NCBI GenBank assembly: GCA_030523275.1
Contig: JAUNIX010000013.1
Span: 1 to 64,000 of the forward strand
Reading direction: 5' to 3'
Origin: Lachnospiraceae bacterium
GTDB lineage: Bacteria > Bacillota > Clostridia > Lachnospirales > Lachnospiraceae
DNA length: 64,000 bases
The notes beneath the pieces were generated by a model. That model saw only the letters and a program-made list of their open reading frames with translations, was not told the origin of the DNA and searched no databases. Positions 1 to 8,325 of this stretch are shown here, in pieces (position 1 is the stretch's first letter; every line of letters starts with the position of its first letter). A program made the translations under genes and the position numbers.

Positions 1-113
1 TTTGAACAAATTTCTACATGGATATCTTCTTTTGTAGAACCTGTTACAAATTCATTCCCACAGTTGCAAACAACTTTTGCCTGATAATATTTTGGATGGA
101 TTCCTTCACGCAT
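1..113 (-). CDS. rpmE: 50S ribosomal protein L31, 3' part outside the window
   Basis: The first 37 residues of L31 are present; the C-terminal half lies beyond the window edge. L31 sits at the central protuberance and bridges the ribosomal subunits. The start reads [10 protein letters not shown], and C16, C18 and C36 belong to the zinc-binding set of the C+ type of L31. An AGGTG ribosome binding site precedes the ATG. It lies directly downstream of rho, the arrangement known from Bacillus. It has its own promoter between rho and the start codon, so it need not depend on rho transcription. Identity is secure despite truncation. Confidence 0.93.
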   Translation of the reverse strand, partial: MREGIHPKYYQAKVVCNCGNEFVTGSTKEDIHVEICS

Positions 114-220
114 GTCTTTCACCTCTTCATCATTTTTCGTTGGATTTTGCCAACGTACTTACTTGCGAAACGAATTCTCTTAGTTTCTAATTGTTTACTG
201 TAAACATAAACAGCTTTTAA

Positions 221-249
221 AGTATATCATACACAACGTTATATTGCAA
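221..249 (-). promoter_or_regulatory. Predicted sigma-A promoter for rpmE
   Basis: Read on the minus strand this is TTGCAA, 17 bases, TATACT. It lies between the rho stop codon and the rpmE start, which gives a leader of about 100 bases. Prediction by consensus only. Confidence 0.55.
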
Positions 250-267
250 TATTTTCTTTTAAAAAAA

Positions 268-1674
268 CTATTTTCTCAACAGAGAACGTTGCGTATATTC
301 TACAAATTCTTTGTTATTTTTTGTTCGTTTAAATAAGGTTAACATCTGCTCTAATATATCTTCTGCTTTTGCGCCCGATAACTCTTTATGCAGTGCATAA
401 ACAACTTCCTGTTCTTCTTTTGTCAACAACAGATCATCCCTTCGTGTACTCGATCTTGCTATGTCAACGGCAGGAAAAATACGTTTTTCTGACAATCTTC
501 GGTTTAAAACCAATTCCATATTACCGGTTCCCTTAAATTCTTCAAATACAACATCGTCCATTCTACTCCCTGTTTCTACCAAAGCCGTTGCAAGAATAGT
601 CAAACTGCCACCCTCACGCATATTTCTTGCCGCACCAAAGAATTTCTTTGGCATATAAAGAGCAGCAGGATCAAGACCTCCGGTTAATGTACGACCACTT
701 GGCTGAACAGTCAAGTTATAAGCTCTGGCAAGACGAGTGATGCTGTCTAACAAAATAACAACATCTTCTTTATGTTCCACAAGACGTTTTGCACGTTCTA
801 ATACCATTTCCGATACACGTTTATGATGCTCCGGTAACTCATCAAAAGTAGAATAAATTACTTCTACATTAGGACCTTCAATTGATTCTTTGATATCCGT
901 CACTTCTTCCGGACGTTCATCAATTAATAATACAATTAATTTTGTTTCTTTGTAATTTGTACTGATACTTTTTGCTATCTGTTTTAATAAGGTCGTCTTT
1001 CCTGTTTTAGGCGGAGATACAATCATCCCTCTTTGTCCTTTTCCAATCGGAGCCAATAAATCAATCATTCTCATGGAAATATCTGTGTGATCTGTTTCTA
1101 ACGATAGTTTTTCATTTGGAAAAATAGGTGTCAAATCTTCGAAATTCTTTCTCTTCTGCGCTTCATATGGATGATACCCATTAATCATATCAATATAAAG
1201 AAGGGCGCTAAACTTCTCTCCCTGTGTTTTCACACGAATACTTCCTCTCAAAATATCACCCGTTTTCAAATTAAAACGACGAATCTGAGATGGTGAAACA
1301 TAGACATCATTCTCTCCTGGCAAATAATTTTCGCAACGGATAAATCCATATCCATCTTGCATAACCTCAAGAATACCATCTGCCTTTTCTCCGCTATCTA
1401 AGTCTGCAAGTTTCTGGCTCTTCTCTTCATCTCTATGGTTCTGATGATTTTGATTGCGATTGTTGCGATGCGCTTCCCGACCACGTTTATCGATTTTTTC
1501 CTTCACCTGTTCGGGTTCCTTTTTATCATCTTCCATATTTTCAACTTGTTTTTTACTTTCTTCTAATTTTAAACGCTCTATTAATGCACTCTTTTTGAGC
1601 GCAGATACGCCTTTAATTCCCTGATCTTTTGCATATTTTTTTAATGCAACAAGAGACATTTCTTCAAATACCAT
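268..1674 (-). CDS. rho: Transcription termination factor Rho
   Basis: Hexameric RNA-dependent ATPase that ends transcription of untranslated RNA. Residues 1-36 form the Rho N-terminal helical domain. Residues 40-95 are a polar insert rich in Lys, Glu, Asn, His and Arg, as seen in many Clostridia. The cold-shock-like RNA-binding domain covers about 98-165 ([19 protein letters not shown]). The ATPase domain has a Walker A at about 219-228 (PPKTGKTT), the IDERPEEV segment and a Walker B-like [15 protein letters not shown]. The C-terminal Q/R-loop region ([20 protein letters not shown]) is intact. I chose the ATG that gives MVFEEMSL because AAGGAG lies 7 bases upstream; the longer reading frame adds 12 residues without a binding site. 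Length 468 residues. It precedes rpmE. Confidence 0.97.
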   Translation of the reverse strand: MVFEEMSLVALKKYAKDQGIKGVSALKKSALIERLKLEESKKQVENMEDDKKEPEQVKEKIDKRGREAHRNNRNQNHQNHRDEEKSQKLADLDSGEKADGILEVMQDGYGFIRCENYLPGENDVYVSPSQIRRFNLKTGDILRGSIRVKTQGEKFSALLYIDMINGYHPYEAQKRKNFEDLTPIFPNEKLSLETDHTDISMRMIDLLAPIGKGQRGMIVSPPKTGKTTLLKQIAKSISTNYKETKLIVLLIDERPEEVTDIKESIEGPNVEVIYSTFDELPEHHKRVSEMVLERAKRLVEHKEDVVILLDSITRLARAYNLTVQPSGRTLTGGLDPAALYMPKKFFGAARNMREGGSLTILATALVETGSRMDDVVFEEFKGTGNMELVLNRRLSEKRIFPAVDIARSSTRRDDLLLTKEEQEVVYALHKELSGAKAEDILEQMLTLFKRTKNNKEFVEYTQRSLLRK

Positions 1675-1869
1675 TCTTATTCTCCTTATTTTCATTATCT
1701 GGAAATACAATCATTCGATGTTTTAAGACCTGAAATATACATATAATTATAGAATGCACATTTTATGTGCTAAGACATGGTCTGGTAATATCATAACATG
1801 CATTTTCATGAAATGCAAATTTAACATTTCCTCAAATTTACACTTATTTTCCGTATCATCAATCTTATT

Positions 1870-2445
1870 TTAAAATCCCTCTCTTTTTAAAATTTCTTTT
1901 AATTTCTTGCGAATATAATGATTTCGTTGAATTGCCGTATTTTCAGATATGTCAAGTAGAACTGCAATTTCCTTAAATTTATATCCATAAAAATAATGTA
2001 AATATAGAACGGAAGCATAATCCTCTGGCAATTTTGCAATTGCCTCATGAACCATAACCCTTTCTAGATGTAAAAATTCTGGATTATGCTCCTGTTTGAT
2101 ATCTGTATACACAAGATTATCTAAAATATTGTCTATGCTCACAATCAGATAATCCATTTTCCTTTTCTTTAATACTTTATATGCTTCGTGCTTCATAATT
2201 GAGTATAAAAGCCGAAAAGCTTCCACATCCTCCAACTCTAAAAAATTATAACCATGTTTGATTGCACGTTCAAAAGCTGTCTGTACAATATCTTCCGCAA
2301 TTGCATACTCTCTAATATAATTCTTATATGTTTCAGCAATAAGAATCTTACCATATTTTTTGTAAATTTCTTCGATTCTCCGAATCCTGGCTTCTTCGGC
2401 TTTCAATTTCGCTTTCGTATACAATAAAACTTTCCCTCTTTTCAC
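1870..2445 (-). CDS. ECF-like sigma-70 family factor
   Basis: 191-residue RNA polymerase sigma factor of the short extracytoplasmic-function type. A region 2 segment (YAIAEDIVQTAFERAIKHGY) and a region 4 helix-turn-helix near the C-terminus (LPEDYASVLYLHYFYGYKF, then ISENTAIQRNH) are visible. Region 3 is absent, as expected for the ECF group. No anti-sigma gene lies next to it: ugd is upstream and rho downstream, so its signal is unknown. The start is uncertain. The longest frame begins at GTG with AAGGA about 12 bases upstream; a TTG seven codons later has GAGG in front. It may belong to one of the anti-sigma-less ECF groups. Target genes cannot be inferred. Confidence 0.82.
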   Translation of the reverse strand: MKRGKVLLYTKAKLKAEEARIRRIEEIYKKYGKILIAETYKNYIREYAIAEDIVQTAFERAIKHGYNFLELEDVEAFRLLYSIMKHEAYKVLKKRKMDYLIVSIDNILDNLVYTDIKQEHNPEFLHLERVMVHEAIAKLPEDYASVLYLHYFYGYKFKEIAVLLDISENTAIQRNHYIRKKLKEILKREGF

Positions 2446-2557
2446 AATCGTATATTATCCTTCGAACAATATACGTTTCGTCTTACATAGTATACAGATA
2501 TTTTATTCAATTGTAAAGCAGACAACCTATTTTCAAATTTTCCTCTCAGCAGAATGA

Positions 2558-3811
2558 CTAATCCCGACGAAATAAATCTCTTGTATATACTTTGTCTTTG
2601 ACATCATCCAGACAACCATGATACCGATTTGCAATAATCGCATCACTCTGCCTTTTAAACTTGTCCAGATCATTGACAACCATACTTCCAAAAAATGTGC
2701 TTCCATCTGTGAGTGTTGGCTCATATACGATCACAGTTGCACCCTTAGCTTTTATTCGTTTCATTACACCTTGAATAGATGATTGACGAAAATTATCAGA
2801 ATTACTCTTCATCGTTAAACGATACACACCAATCACAACATTTTTTTCTTTCTTGGGATTCCAACTGCTATTGATAGTATATGCATAATATCCCGCATTC
2901 TCTAACACGCGATCAGCAATAAAATCCTTCCTTGTGCGATTACTCTCTACGATTGCAGAAATCATATTTTGTGGTACATCTGCATAGTTTGCCAACAATT
3001 GTTTCGTATCCTTAGGCAAACAATATCCTCCATAACCAAAAGAAGGATTATTATATTGATCACCAATACGAGGATCAAGGCAAACCCCTTTAATGATCTG
3101 TTGTGTATTAAGTCCCTTCATCTCAGCATATGTATCCAACTCATTAAAATAAGAAACCCGAAGTGCTAAATATGTATTTGCAAATAATTTTACAGCTTCC
3201 GCTTCTGTAAATCCCATAAACAAGGTCTCGATGTTTTCTTTGATCGCACCTTCCTGTAACAAATTTGCAAATGTATGGGCTGCATCTATCAACCTTTTAT
3301 CCTTTAAATCTGTGCCGACAATAATACGAGATGGATACAGATTATCATACAGTGCCTTAGACTCACGTAAAAATTCAGGGCTAAACAAAATATTTTGACT
3401 TCCTGTCTTTGCCCGAATCGATGCCGTATAGCCTACTGGAATCGTACTTTTGATCACAATTATTGCATTGGGATTATATTGCATCACTAATTCGATCACC
3501 TCTTCTACAGCTGAAGTGTCGAAATAATTCTCTCTACTGTCATAGTTTGTTGGTGCCGCAACGACAACAAAATCAGCATCCGTATAAGCCTCTTTTGCAT
3601 CAAGCGTAGCATGTAAATTCAATGTTTTTTCTGCTAAATATTTTTCAATATAATGATCTTGAATCGGTGATTTTTTCTGATTGATCAAATCAACTTTTTC
3701 AGGAATCACATCTACCGCCACCACCTGATTATGTTGCGCAAGCAAAGTTGCAATAGAAAGACCTACATAACCAGTACCTGCAACTGCAATTTTCAGTCCC
3801 GTTTTCATCAT
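2558..3811 (-). CDS. ugd: UDP-glucose 6-dehydrogenase
   Basis: NAD-dependent oxidation of UDP-glucose to UDP-glucuronate, a precursor for surface polysaccharides. The N-terminal Rossmann fold starts [13 protein letters not shown] (about residues 7-19). The catalytic cysteine is C264 in [12 protein letters not shown], and the [11 protein letters not shown] segment that binds substrate is at about 143-153. The C-terminal UDP-sugar domain follows. At 417 residues it is close to the short bacterial Ugd form. Two ATG codons stand in tandem behind AGAGGTG; either may be used. No glycosyltransferase cluster adjoins it. A UDP-N-acetylmannosamine dehydrogenase is less likely, because the sequence follows the Ugd pattern throughout. 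Confidence 0.9.
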   Translation of the reverse strand: MMKTGLKIAVAGTGYVGLSIATLLAQHNQVVAVDVIPEKVDLINQKKSPIQDHYIEKYLAEKTLNLHATLDAKEAYTDADFVVVAAPTNYDSRENYFDTSAVEEVIELVMQYNPNAIIVIKSTIPVGYTASIRAKTGSQNILFSPEFLRESKALYDNLYPSRIIVGTDLKDKRLIDAAHTFANLLQEGAIKENIETLFMGFTEAEAVKLFANTYLALRVSYFNELDTYAEMKGLNTQQIIKGVCLDPRIGDQYNNPSFGYGGYCLPKDTKQLLANYADVPQNMISAIVESNRTRKDFIADRVLENAGYYAYTINSSWNPKKEKNVVIGVYRLTMKSNSDNFRQSSIQGVMKRIKAKGATVIVYEPTLTDGSTFFGSMVVNDLDKFKRQSDAIIANRYHGCLDDVKDKVYTRDLFRRD

Positions 3812-3897
3812 TCATACACCTCTAATTAGTAAATTATTTGACATGTCGATTATGAGTGTATATTAGCACAAATCCAAACATTCAACAATAGTCATCT

Positions 3898-4038
3898 TTA
3901 ATCTCTTTTCTGGCTTACTTCCTTTTGTAACATTTCCATTTTCTCGTCTTCTTGCGCTCCAACAACAAAACAACAATAGACTCCAAATGACAAAACTGAC
4001 ATGACACTTAATAATATAGAACATATTCCAATCTTCAT
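3898..4038 (-). CDS. 46-residue single-span membrane peptide
   Basis: A short gene with one of the strongest ribosome binding sites of the region (AAGGAGG, 7 bases before ATG). The product starts MKIGICSILLSVMSVLSFGV, continues as one hydrophobic segment to about residue 28 and ends in a charged tail rich in Glu and Lys. It lies 89 bases downstream of sigF on the same strand and ahead of ugd. I do not recognise a family. The position suggests a link to the sporulation operon, but that is inference from order only. A cleaved signal peptide ending near the GAQ at residues 27-29 is another reading. Confidence 0.6.
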   Translation of the reverse strand: MKIGICSILLSVMSVLSFGVYCCFVVGAQEDEKMEMLQKEVSQKRD

Positions 4039-4127
4039 TTCTGTTTCCTCCTTATGAAGTTAGTATTGACGGAGAAATAGAAAATGAAACGTAAAATCGT
4101 TATTTATCTGTTATCATAAGCAATCTT

Positions 4128-4856
4128 TTATTTATTTTCTGATCCAGTCATCCTTTTTTTCAAAATTAATAGTATTCTTTTCTCTAATCGGGATACTTGA
4201 ACTTGCGAAATACCTAAAAATTCTCCCACTTCTCGCTGTGTCTTATTCTCAAAATATCGCAATTGAATGAGTTTTTGTTCGTCCGGCTGCAATTCCTGGA
4301 TACTCTCTGTCAAAAGCATGTTATTTAAGAGTTCTTCCTCCCACCGTTTCTTCTCTTCAATCGTGTCCATCATCGAAAGAGCATGTCCATCACCTTCATA
4401 AATCGTTCGATTCAAGGATTCCACCTCACGATTTGCCTCTAACGCAACTACAATTTCATCCATCGGCAATTGTGTCATTCCTGAAATTTCATCAATCGTT
4501 GCTTCTCTGTCATATTTCTTTTGAAATTGCTCCTGTGCCAGATTCACACGATACGCATGTTCTTTTAGGGAACGACTGACTTTGATCATACCATCATCTC
4601 GCAAAAATCGCTTAATTTCACCGGAAATCATCGGTACCGCATAAGTGGAAAATTTTACTTCATAGGATAAATCAAATTTATCAATCGACTTCATAAGTCC
4701 TATACATCCAATTTGAAATAAATCATCTAATTCATATCCTCTGTTCGCAAAACGTCTGACAATACTCCAAATTAATCCTACGTTATTTAATACCAAGGCT
4801 TCCCTGGCTTCTTTATCACCTGCTTTTGAACGTTTGATTAATTCTCTTTGCTCCAC
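4128..4856 (-). CDS. sigF: Forespore sigma factor F
   Basis: 242-residue sporulation sigma factor, first compartment-specific factor in the forespore. Region 2 contains NRGYELDDLFQIGCIGLMKSIDKFD and FSTYAVPMISGEIKRFLRDDG, the sigma-F/G/B type core-binding and -10 recognition pattern; the C-terminal helix-turn-helix is FENKTQREVGEFLGISQVQVSRLEK. Its start codon lies inside the end of spoIIAB (19-base overlap), so translation is probably coupled. It is the last gene of the classical three-gene spoIIA operon. Activity should be held back by SpoIIAB until SpoIIAA is dephosphorylated. Sigma-G is the nearest alternative, but the operon settles it. Confidence 0.95.
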   Translation of the reverse strand: MEQRELIKRSKAGDKEAREALVLNNVGLIWSIVRRFANRGYELDDLFQIGCIGLMKSIDKFDLSYEVKFSTYAVPMISGEIKRFLRDDGMIKVSRSLKEHAYRVNLAQEQFQKKYDREATIDEISGMTQLPMDEIVVALEANREVESLNRTIYEGDGHALSMMDTIEEKKRWEEELLNNMLLTESIQELQPDEQKLIQLRYFENKTQREVGEFLGISQVQVSRLEKRILLILKKRMTGSENK

Positions 4857-5263
4857 TGGCTCACCCTTTTCTTCATCATTACTTTAGTCCCTTTTAGAGG
4901 TTCCGATTCAACCGAAAGTTCATCCATAAATGCTTCCATAAATGCAAATCCCATACCAACCCGTTCCTTATCCGGCTTTGTTGTATAAAGAGGTTCCATT
5001 GCTTTTTCCACATCTTCAATGCCTTTTCCATAATCAACAATCTTCACCGATAGACAATGATCTTCAATGTCTGCTTCCATTACAATCGTGCCGACACAAT
5101 TCTCATATCCGTGAATGATCGAATTCGTTACCGCTTCTGAAACAGCTGTTTTTACATCTGCCATTTCCTCTAATGTCGGATCCTCTCTTAGTAAATAAGC
5201 TGCGATTACAACTCTTGCCATTGCCTCATTTTCAGACTGACTGTCAAATTCAAAACGTATCAT
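4838..5263 (-). CDS. spoIIAB: Anti-sigma-F factor / serine kinase SpoIIAB
   Basis: 141-residue GHKL-fold protein that binds and inhibits sigma-F and phosphorylates SpoIIAA. The N box is visible as TAVSEAVTNSIIHGYEN (about residues 43-59), the G1 box as VDYGKGIED (about 77-85) and the G2 region as KERVGMGFAFMEAFMDEL. Length matches the family. It overlaps sigF by 19 bases and follows spoIIAA with a 16-base gap. The AGGAGGA binding site before its ATG is strong. Confidence 0.95.
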   Translation of the reverse strand: MIRFEFDSQSENEAMARVVIAAYLLREDPTLEEMADVKTAVSEAVTNSIIHGYENCVGTIVMEADIEDHCLSVKIVDYGKGIEDVEKAMEPLYTTKPDKERVGMGFAFMEAFMDELSVESEPLKGTKVMMKKRVSQWSKEN

Positions 5264-5279
5264 ACTTATCCTCCTCTAT

Positions 5280-5582
5280 TTATTGTCCAATAATCTTATA
5301 CAATCCGGAAATTGTCATTATTCGGTCGATATTGCGATTAATATTTTTCGTGTAAATGCGTCCACCAAGTGCATGGACTTCCTGATATCTTCCCATAATC
5401 ATTCCCACTCCAGAGCTATCCATAAAATCCGTTTTTAAAAAATCAAATCCTATATTTTCAATTGGATATACAACCATCATCATCTGACATTTTCGTTTTA
5501 CCTGCTGTGCCAAATGGTGATCTAATTCTCCTTCTAATTGCACCCAAAGGGTATTTCCCTTCATTTCATAACTTGTTGCCAT
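5280..5582 (-). CDS. spoIIAA: Anti-anti-sigma factor SpoIIAA
   Basis: 100-residue STAS-domain protein. In its unphosphorylated form it releases sigma-F from SpoIIAB; SpoIIE restores that form. The phosphorylation loop is FMDSSGVGMIMGRY, with S57 matching the Bacillus phosphoserine by alignment with the FMDSSGLG motif. It opens the spoIIA operon; AAGGAGA precedes the ATG. I looked for a sigma-H type promoter upstream and did not find a convincing one. Confidence 0.95.
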   Translation of the reverse strand: MATSYEMKGNTLWVQLEGELDHHLAQQVKRKCQMMMVVYPIENIGFDFLKTDFMDSSGVGMIMGRYQEVHALGGRIYTKNINRNIDRIMTISGLYKIIGQ

Positions 5583-5655
5583 GTTGTTCTCCTTTCTTTT
5601 TCTCTGTTCTGAACGGTTACTAATTTACATGACTTAATATACGAATACACACGAA

Positions 5656-5690
5656 ACAAGGCGAAATCCACATTGTGAATTTCGCCTTGT
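5656..5690. repeat. Hairpin upstream of the spoIIA operon
   Basis: Two 12-base arms (ACAAGGCGAAAT / ATTTCGCCTTGT) surround an 11-base centre that itself has three more base pairs. No T-run follows on either strand, so it is a weak terminator candidate. It lies 74 bases upstream of the spoIIAA start and may instead be a protein-binding or RNA structure. Confidence 0.5.
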
Positions 5691-5740
5691 GATAATCATT
5701 TATGGTAAAAACAAAAAATTACCTTTATGTAATATTCTAT

Positions 5741-5778
5741 TCAAAAAAAGAGAACGAAAATTTTTCGTTCTCCTTTTT
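5741..5778 (-). terminator. Terminator of the valS-folC-TPR transcription unit
   Basis: On the minus strand GAGAACGAAAA pairs with its complement and is followed by CTTTTTTTG. It sits 22 bases beyond the stop codon of the TPR gene. Confidence 0.75.
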
Positions 5779-5799
5779 GCTTTTATATTGTTTTTATAT

Positions 5800-7050
5800 T
5801 TACTCTTCTGTAGTAGCCTTTTTCTCTGTTGACTTTTCAGTTGTTGATTTCTCTGCTTCTAATCTTTCTATACGTCGTTTAGAATCCGATACAAAGCTTT
5901 TATTTAATTTTACTACTTCATTATAATTTTTAATCGCATTTTTGCTGTCACCATCTGCTTCATAAGTACGTGCAAGATAGTAATAGTAGTTAGGATTTGT
6001 ATCATCCGCTTTAATTGCTTTCTTAAACTGTTTTTTGGCTTCGCTGTAATTCTTCTTATACCATTGTTGCAATCCATTATTATAGAAAGAGTTTGCTGCC
6101 TTTGAATAAGTCGCAGATTTGATATTATTATACAAATTCTTTGCTGCATCTGTTGTTAAAATCTTTGTATTGATATCCATTAGATTTTCTGCAGCACTTG
6201 TTGTATTGCCTTTTAAATATTCATTTGCAGCCTCTAATAAATCTTTGTTTCCATCTTTATAAGATTTAGCTTCTTTTTCAGCAGCTTTTGTATCAGCCTC
6301 TGCCTCTTTTAAATCTTCCTTCAGACTGGTAATCTCGCTGTCTTTCGCTTTCAACTGATCTTCATAACTATCTGCTTTATTCGTGTACTGGCTTTGCAAA
6401 GAACTTTTTAATGTAGGTACGACCAAAATAAACATCGCAATGACGCCAATTAAAAATCCAACACCAAGATAAACAAATCCTTTTTTATTGCTTGTTACTT
6501 CTTCATAATCGCTTCCATTTGCCACTACTTTTTTAGAGCCTTCCTGCTTTTTCTCTGGTTTTTGCTTTTTCTTTACCGGAGTGGTTGGTGTCTTCTTTGC
6601 CTTTTCCTGTGTTTTCTCTGTAGTTTTTGATTTCACAGTTTTCTTTTCTTCTTTTGGAGCTTCTTCCACTTCTTGTGGCTCTTCAGGAACTGCAATTTCA
6701 CTCTGATATTGTTTTACAATTAGATTGTTTGCATCCAATAGCGCTGCACGTTCTAAAGCCTTATTCGCCTGTGAAATTTTCCCTTCATGAATACAAATTA
6801 AAGCCGCCAGTAACTGTGCGTTTAAATCGTCTGGAATCAGACGAGTAACCTTCTGAATTTGAATATAAGCCAAATCATAACTATCTGTTTTACAATAGTT
6901 AACTGCAAGATTGTAACGCTTTAATACCTGATCTAATTTATTTTGTTGAAGAGAAGCTGCTTCCTCGCTTCCATCAAAAATCATTTTTTTAATCTTTTCT
7001 TCATCAATGCCTGCTTCAATTCTATCTATTTCCTGTTCATAATTCATCAT
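5800..7050 (-). CDS. TPR-repeat protein with one membrane span
   Basis: 416 residues. Residues 36-115 form a helical, TPR-like repeat region. A Lys/Glu/Pro/Thr-rich linker runs from about 120 to 188, and a single transmembrane helix is at 192-212 (GFVYLGVGFLIGVIAMFILVV). A coiled coil covers about 221-270. Two clear TPR motifs stand at the C-terminus (about 320-395), then a Thr/Glu/Lys-rich tail. The topology suggests a cytosolic N-terminal TPR and an external coiled-coil/TPR part. It is the third gene behind valS and folC, 16 bases after folC. I know similar proteins as conserved unknowns in Lachnospiraceae; a scaffold role is inference. Confidence 0.75.
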   Translation of the reverse strand: MMNYEQEIDRIEAGIDEEKIKKMIFDGSEEAASLQQNKLDQVLKRYNLAVNYCKTDSYDLAYIQIQKVTRLIPDDLNAQLLAALICIHEGKISQANKALERAALLDANNLIVKQYQSEIAVPEEPQEVEEAPKEEKKTVKSKTTEKTQEKAKKTPTTPVKKKQKPEKKQEGSKKVVANGSDYEEVTSNKKGFVYLGVGFLIGVIAMFILVVPTLKSSLQSQYTNKADSYEDQLKAKDSEITSLKEDLKEAEADTKAAEKEAKSYKDGNKDLLEAANEYLKGNTTSAAENLMDINTKILTTDAAKNLYNNIKSATYSKAANSFYNNGLQQWYKKNYSEAKKQFKKAIKADDTNPNYYYYLARTYEADGDSKNAIKNYNEVVKLNKSFVSDSKRRIERLEAEKSTTEKSTEKKATTEE

Positions 7051-7066
7051 GATGCTTTTCCTCCTG

Positions 7067-8317
7067 TCAAACGATCAATCGCTTTATCATACCTGCCAAA
7101 TACAGAGAGCCAAGACAAAACAAATAGTCTTCTCTTTTCAGTTTTGCCTGTTTATATGCTTTATAAACATCCTCTTCTATGGTAATCTCCGCTTTGGTAT
7201 ATTTTTCAAATTGTCTTTTTATTTGTAAAGAATCCGCTTTGCGATTTCCTGGTATTGTTGTAATCATAATATGGCCGAATGTATCTGCACTGCAAATCTC
7301 CCGAATCATTGTTTCATAATCTTTATCCGCAACAACTGCAAACAATAAATCTTTTTTCGTATTTGCAAACTGCGTTTTAATTATGTCACTCCAGGCACAA
7401 ATTGCATGAGGATTGTGCGCCCCATCTAAAATGATATGAGGTTCAATCTCTTCCATTCTGGCAGGCCAGCTCATAGCAGCCAGTCCTGTACGGATACTTT
7501 CTTCTGAAAGATCCGGTACAATTTCCTTAACCGCATGTACGGCTAACATTGCATTCCATGTCTGGAATTCAGCAATGGTTGAAATCTTTAAATGATTATA
7601 TCTATAATACCCACTTTCGAAAGAAAAAGCAATGGATTTCTCTTGATTTTCTATAATCTTAATATCATCTTTCGAAAGTCTTATGATTTTTGCACACTTT
7701 TGATGCGCTTTTTCTTCTATCACCTGATTTACTGACGGTTCCTGCATCATATAAATAATCGGTTTGCCTGATTTTATAATTCCTGCTTTTTCTTTTGCTA
7801 TTTGTTCGAGTGTATCTCCTAAAATCTTTGTATGGTCAAGACCAATGGAAGTGATCACCGAAATTTCCGGTATCACTACATTCGTTGAATCATAAGTACC
7901 TCCAAGACCGGTTTCTAAAATACAATAATCGACTTGTTGATCTACAAAATATAAAATTGCCATTAAAAACAAATATTCAAAAAAAGACAATGGCTCCACA
8001 ACCACCCGCTGTACTCGTTCCAGATAATCTGAAAAATCCTGATCAGAAATATCTCTTCCATCAACTTTGATTCGTTCATTTATCTTTGATAAATGTGGTG
8101 ACGTGAAAAGAGCGGTTTTATAACCGCCTTTTCTTAAAATGGAATCCAAGAACGCACACACAGAACCCTTCCCATTGGTACCTGCCACATGGAAAAATTT
8201 CAGTGTGCATTCTGGATGCCCAAGTCTCTCTAAAGTTTTGATCAGATTATCATTTGAAGAATCCGCTCCAAAATATGGAATATGGTCGAAAAAGCGAACT
8301 GATTCCTCATAATTCAT
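7067..8317 (-). CDS. folC: Folylpolyglutamate synthase / dihydrofolate synthase, copy 1
   Basis: ATP-dependent ligase that adds glutamate to folates (and, in bifunctional forms, to dihydropteroate). The Mur-ligase ATP loop HVAGTNGKGSVCAF is at about residues 43-56, the family segment ETGLGGTYDSTNVV at about 138-151 and the DGAHNPHA motif begins the C-terminal domain at about 298. Length 416 residues is typical. It starts 8 bases after valS, the valS-folC order common in Firmicutes. A second homologue lies in the folate operon of this window, so the two may divide the synthase activities; the sequence does not show which does what. Confidence 0.92.
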   Translation of the reverse strand: MNYEESVRFFDHIPYFGADSSNDNLIKTLERLGHPECTLKFFHVAGTNGKGSVCAFLDSILRKGGYKTALFTSPHLSKINERIKVDGRDISDQDFSDYLERVQRVVVEPLSFFEYLFLMAILYFVDQQVDYCILETGLGGTYDSTNVVIPEISVITSIGLDHTKILGDTLEQIAKEKAGIIKSGKPIIYMMQEPSVNQVIEEKAHQKCAKIIRLSKDDIKIIENQEKSIAFSFESGYYRYNHLKISTIAEFQTWNAMLAVHAVKEIVPDLSEESIRTGLAAMSWPARMEEIEPHIILDGAHNPHAICAWSDIIKTQFANTKKDLLFAVVADKDYETMIREICSADTFGHIMITTIPGNRKADSLQIKRQFEKYTKAEITIEEDVYKAYKQAKLKREDYLFCLGSLYLAGMIKRLIV

Positions 8318-8325
8318 ATCATCAC

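Noticed and set aside
5583..5655. Sigma-H promoter for spoIIAA
   Set aside because: No AGGAWWT followed at the right distance by GAAT could be found.
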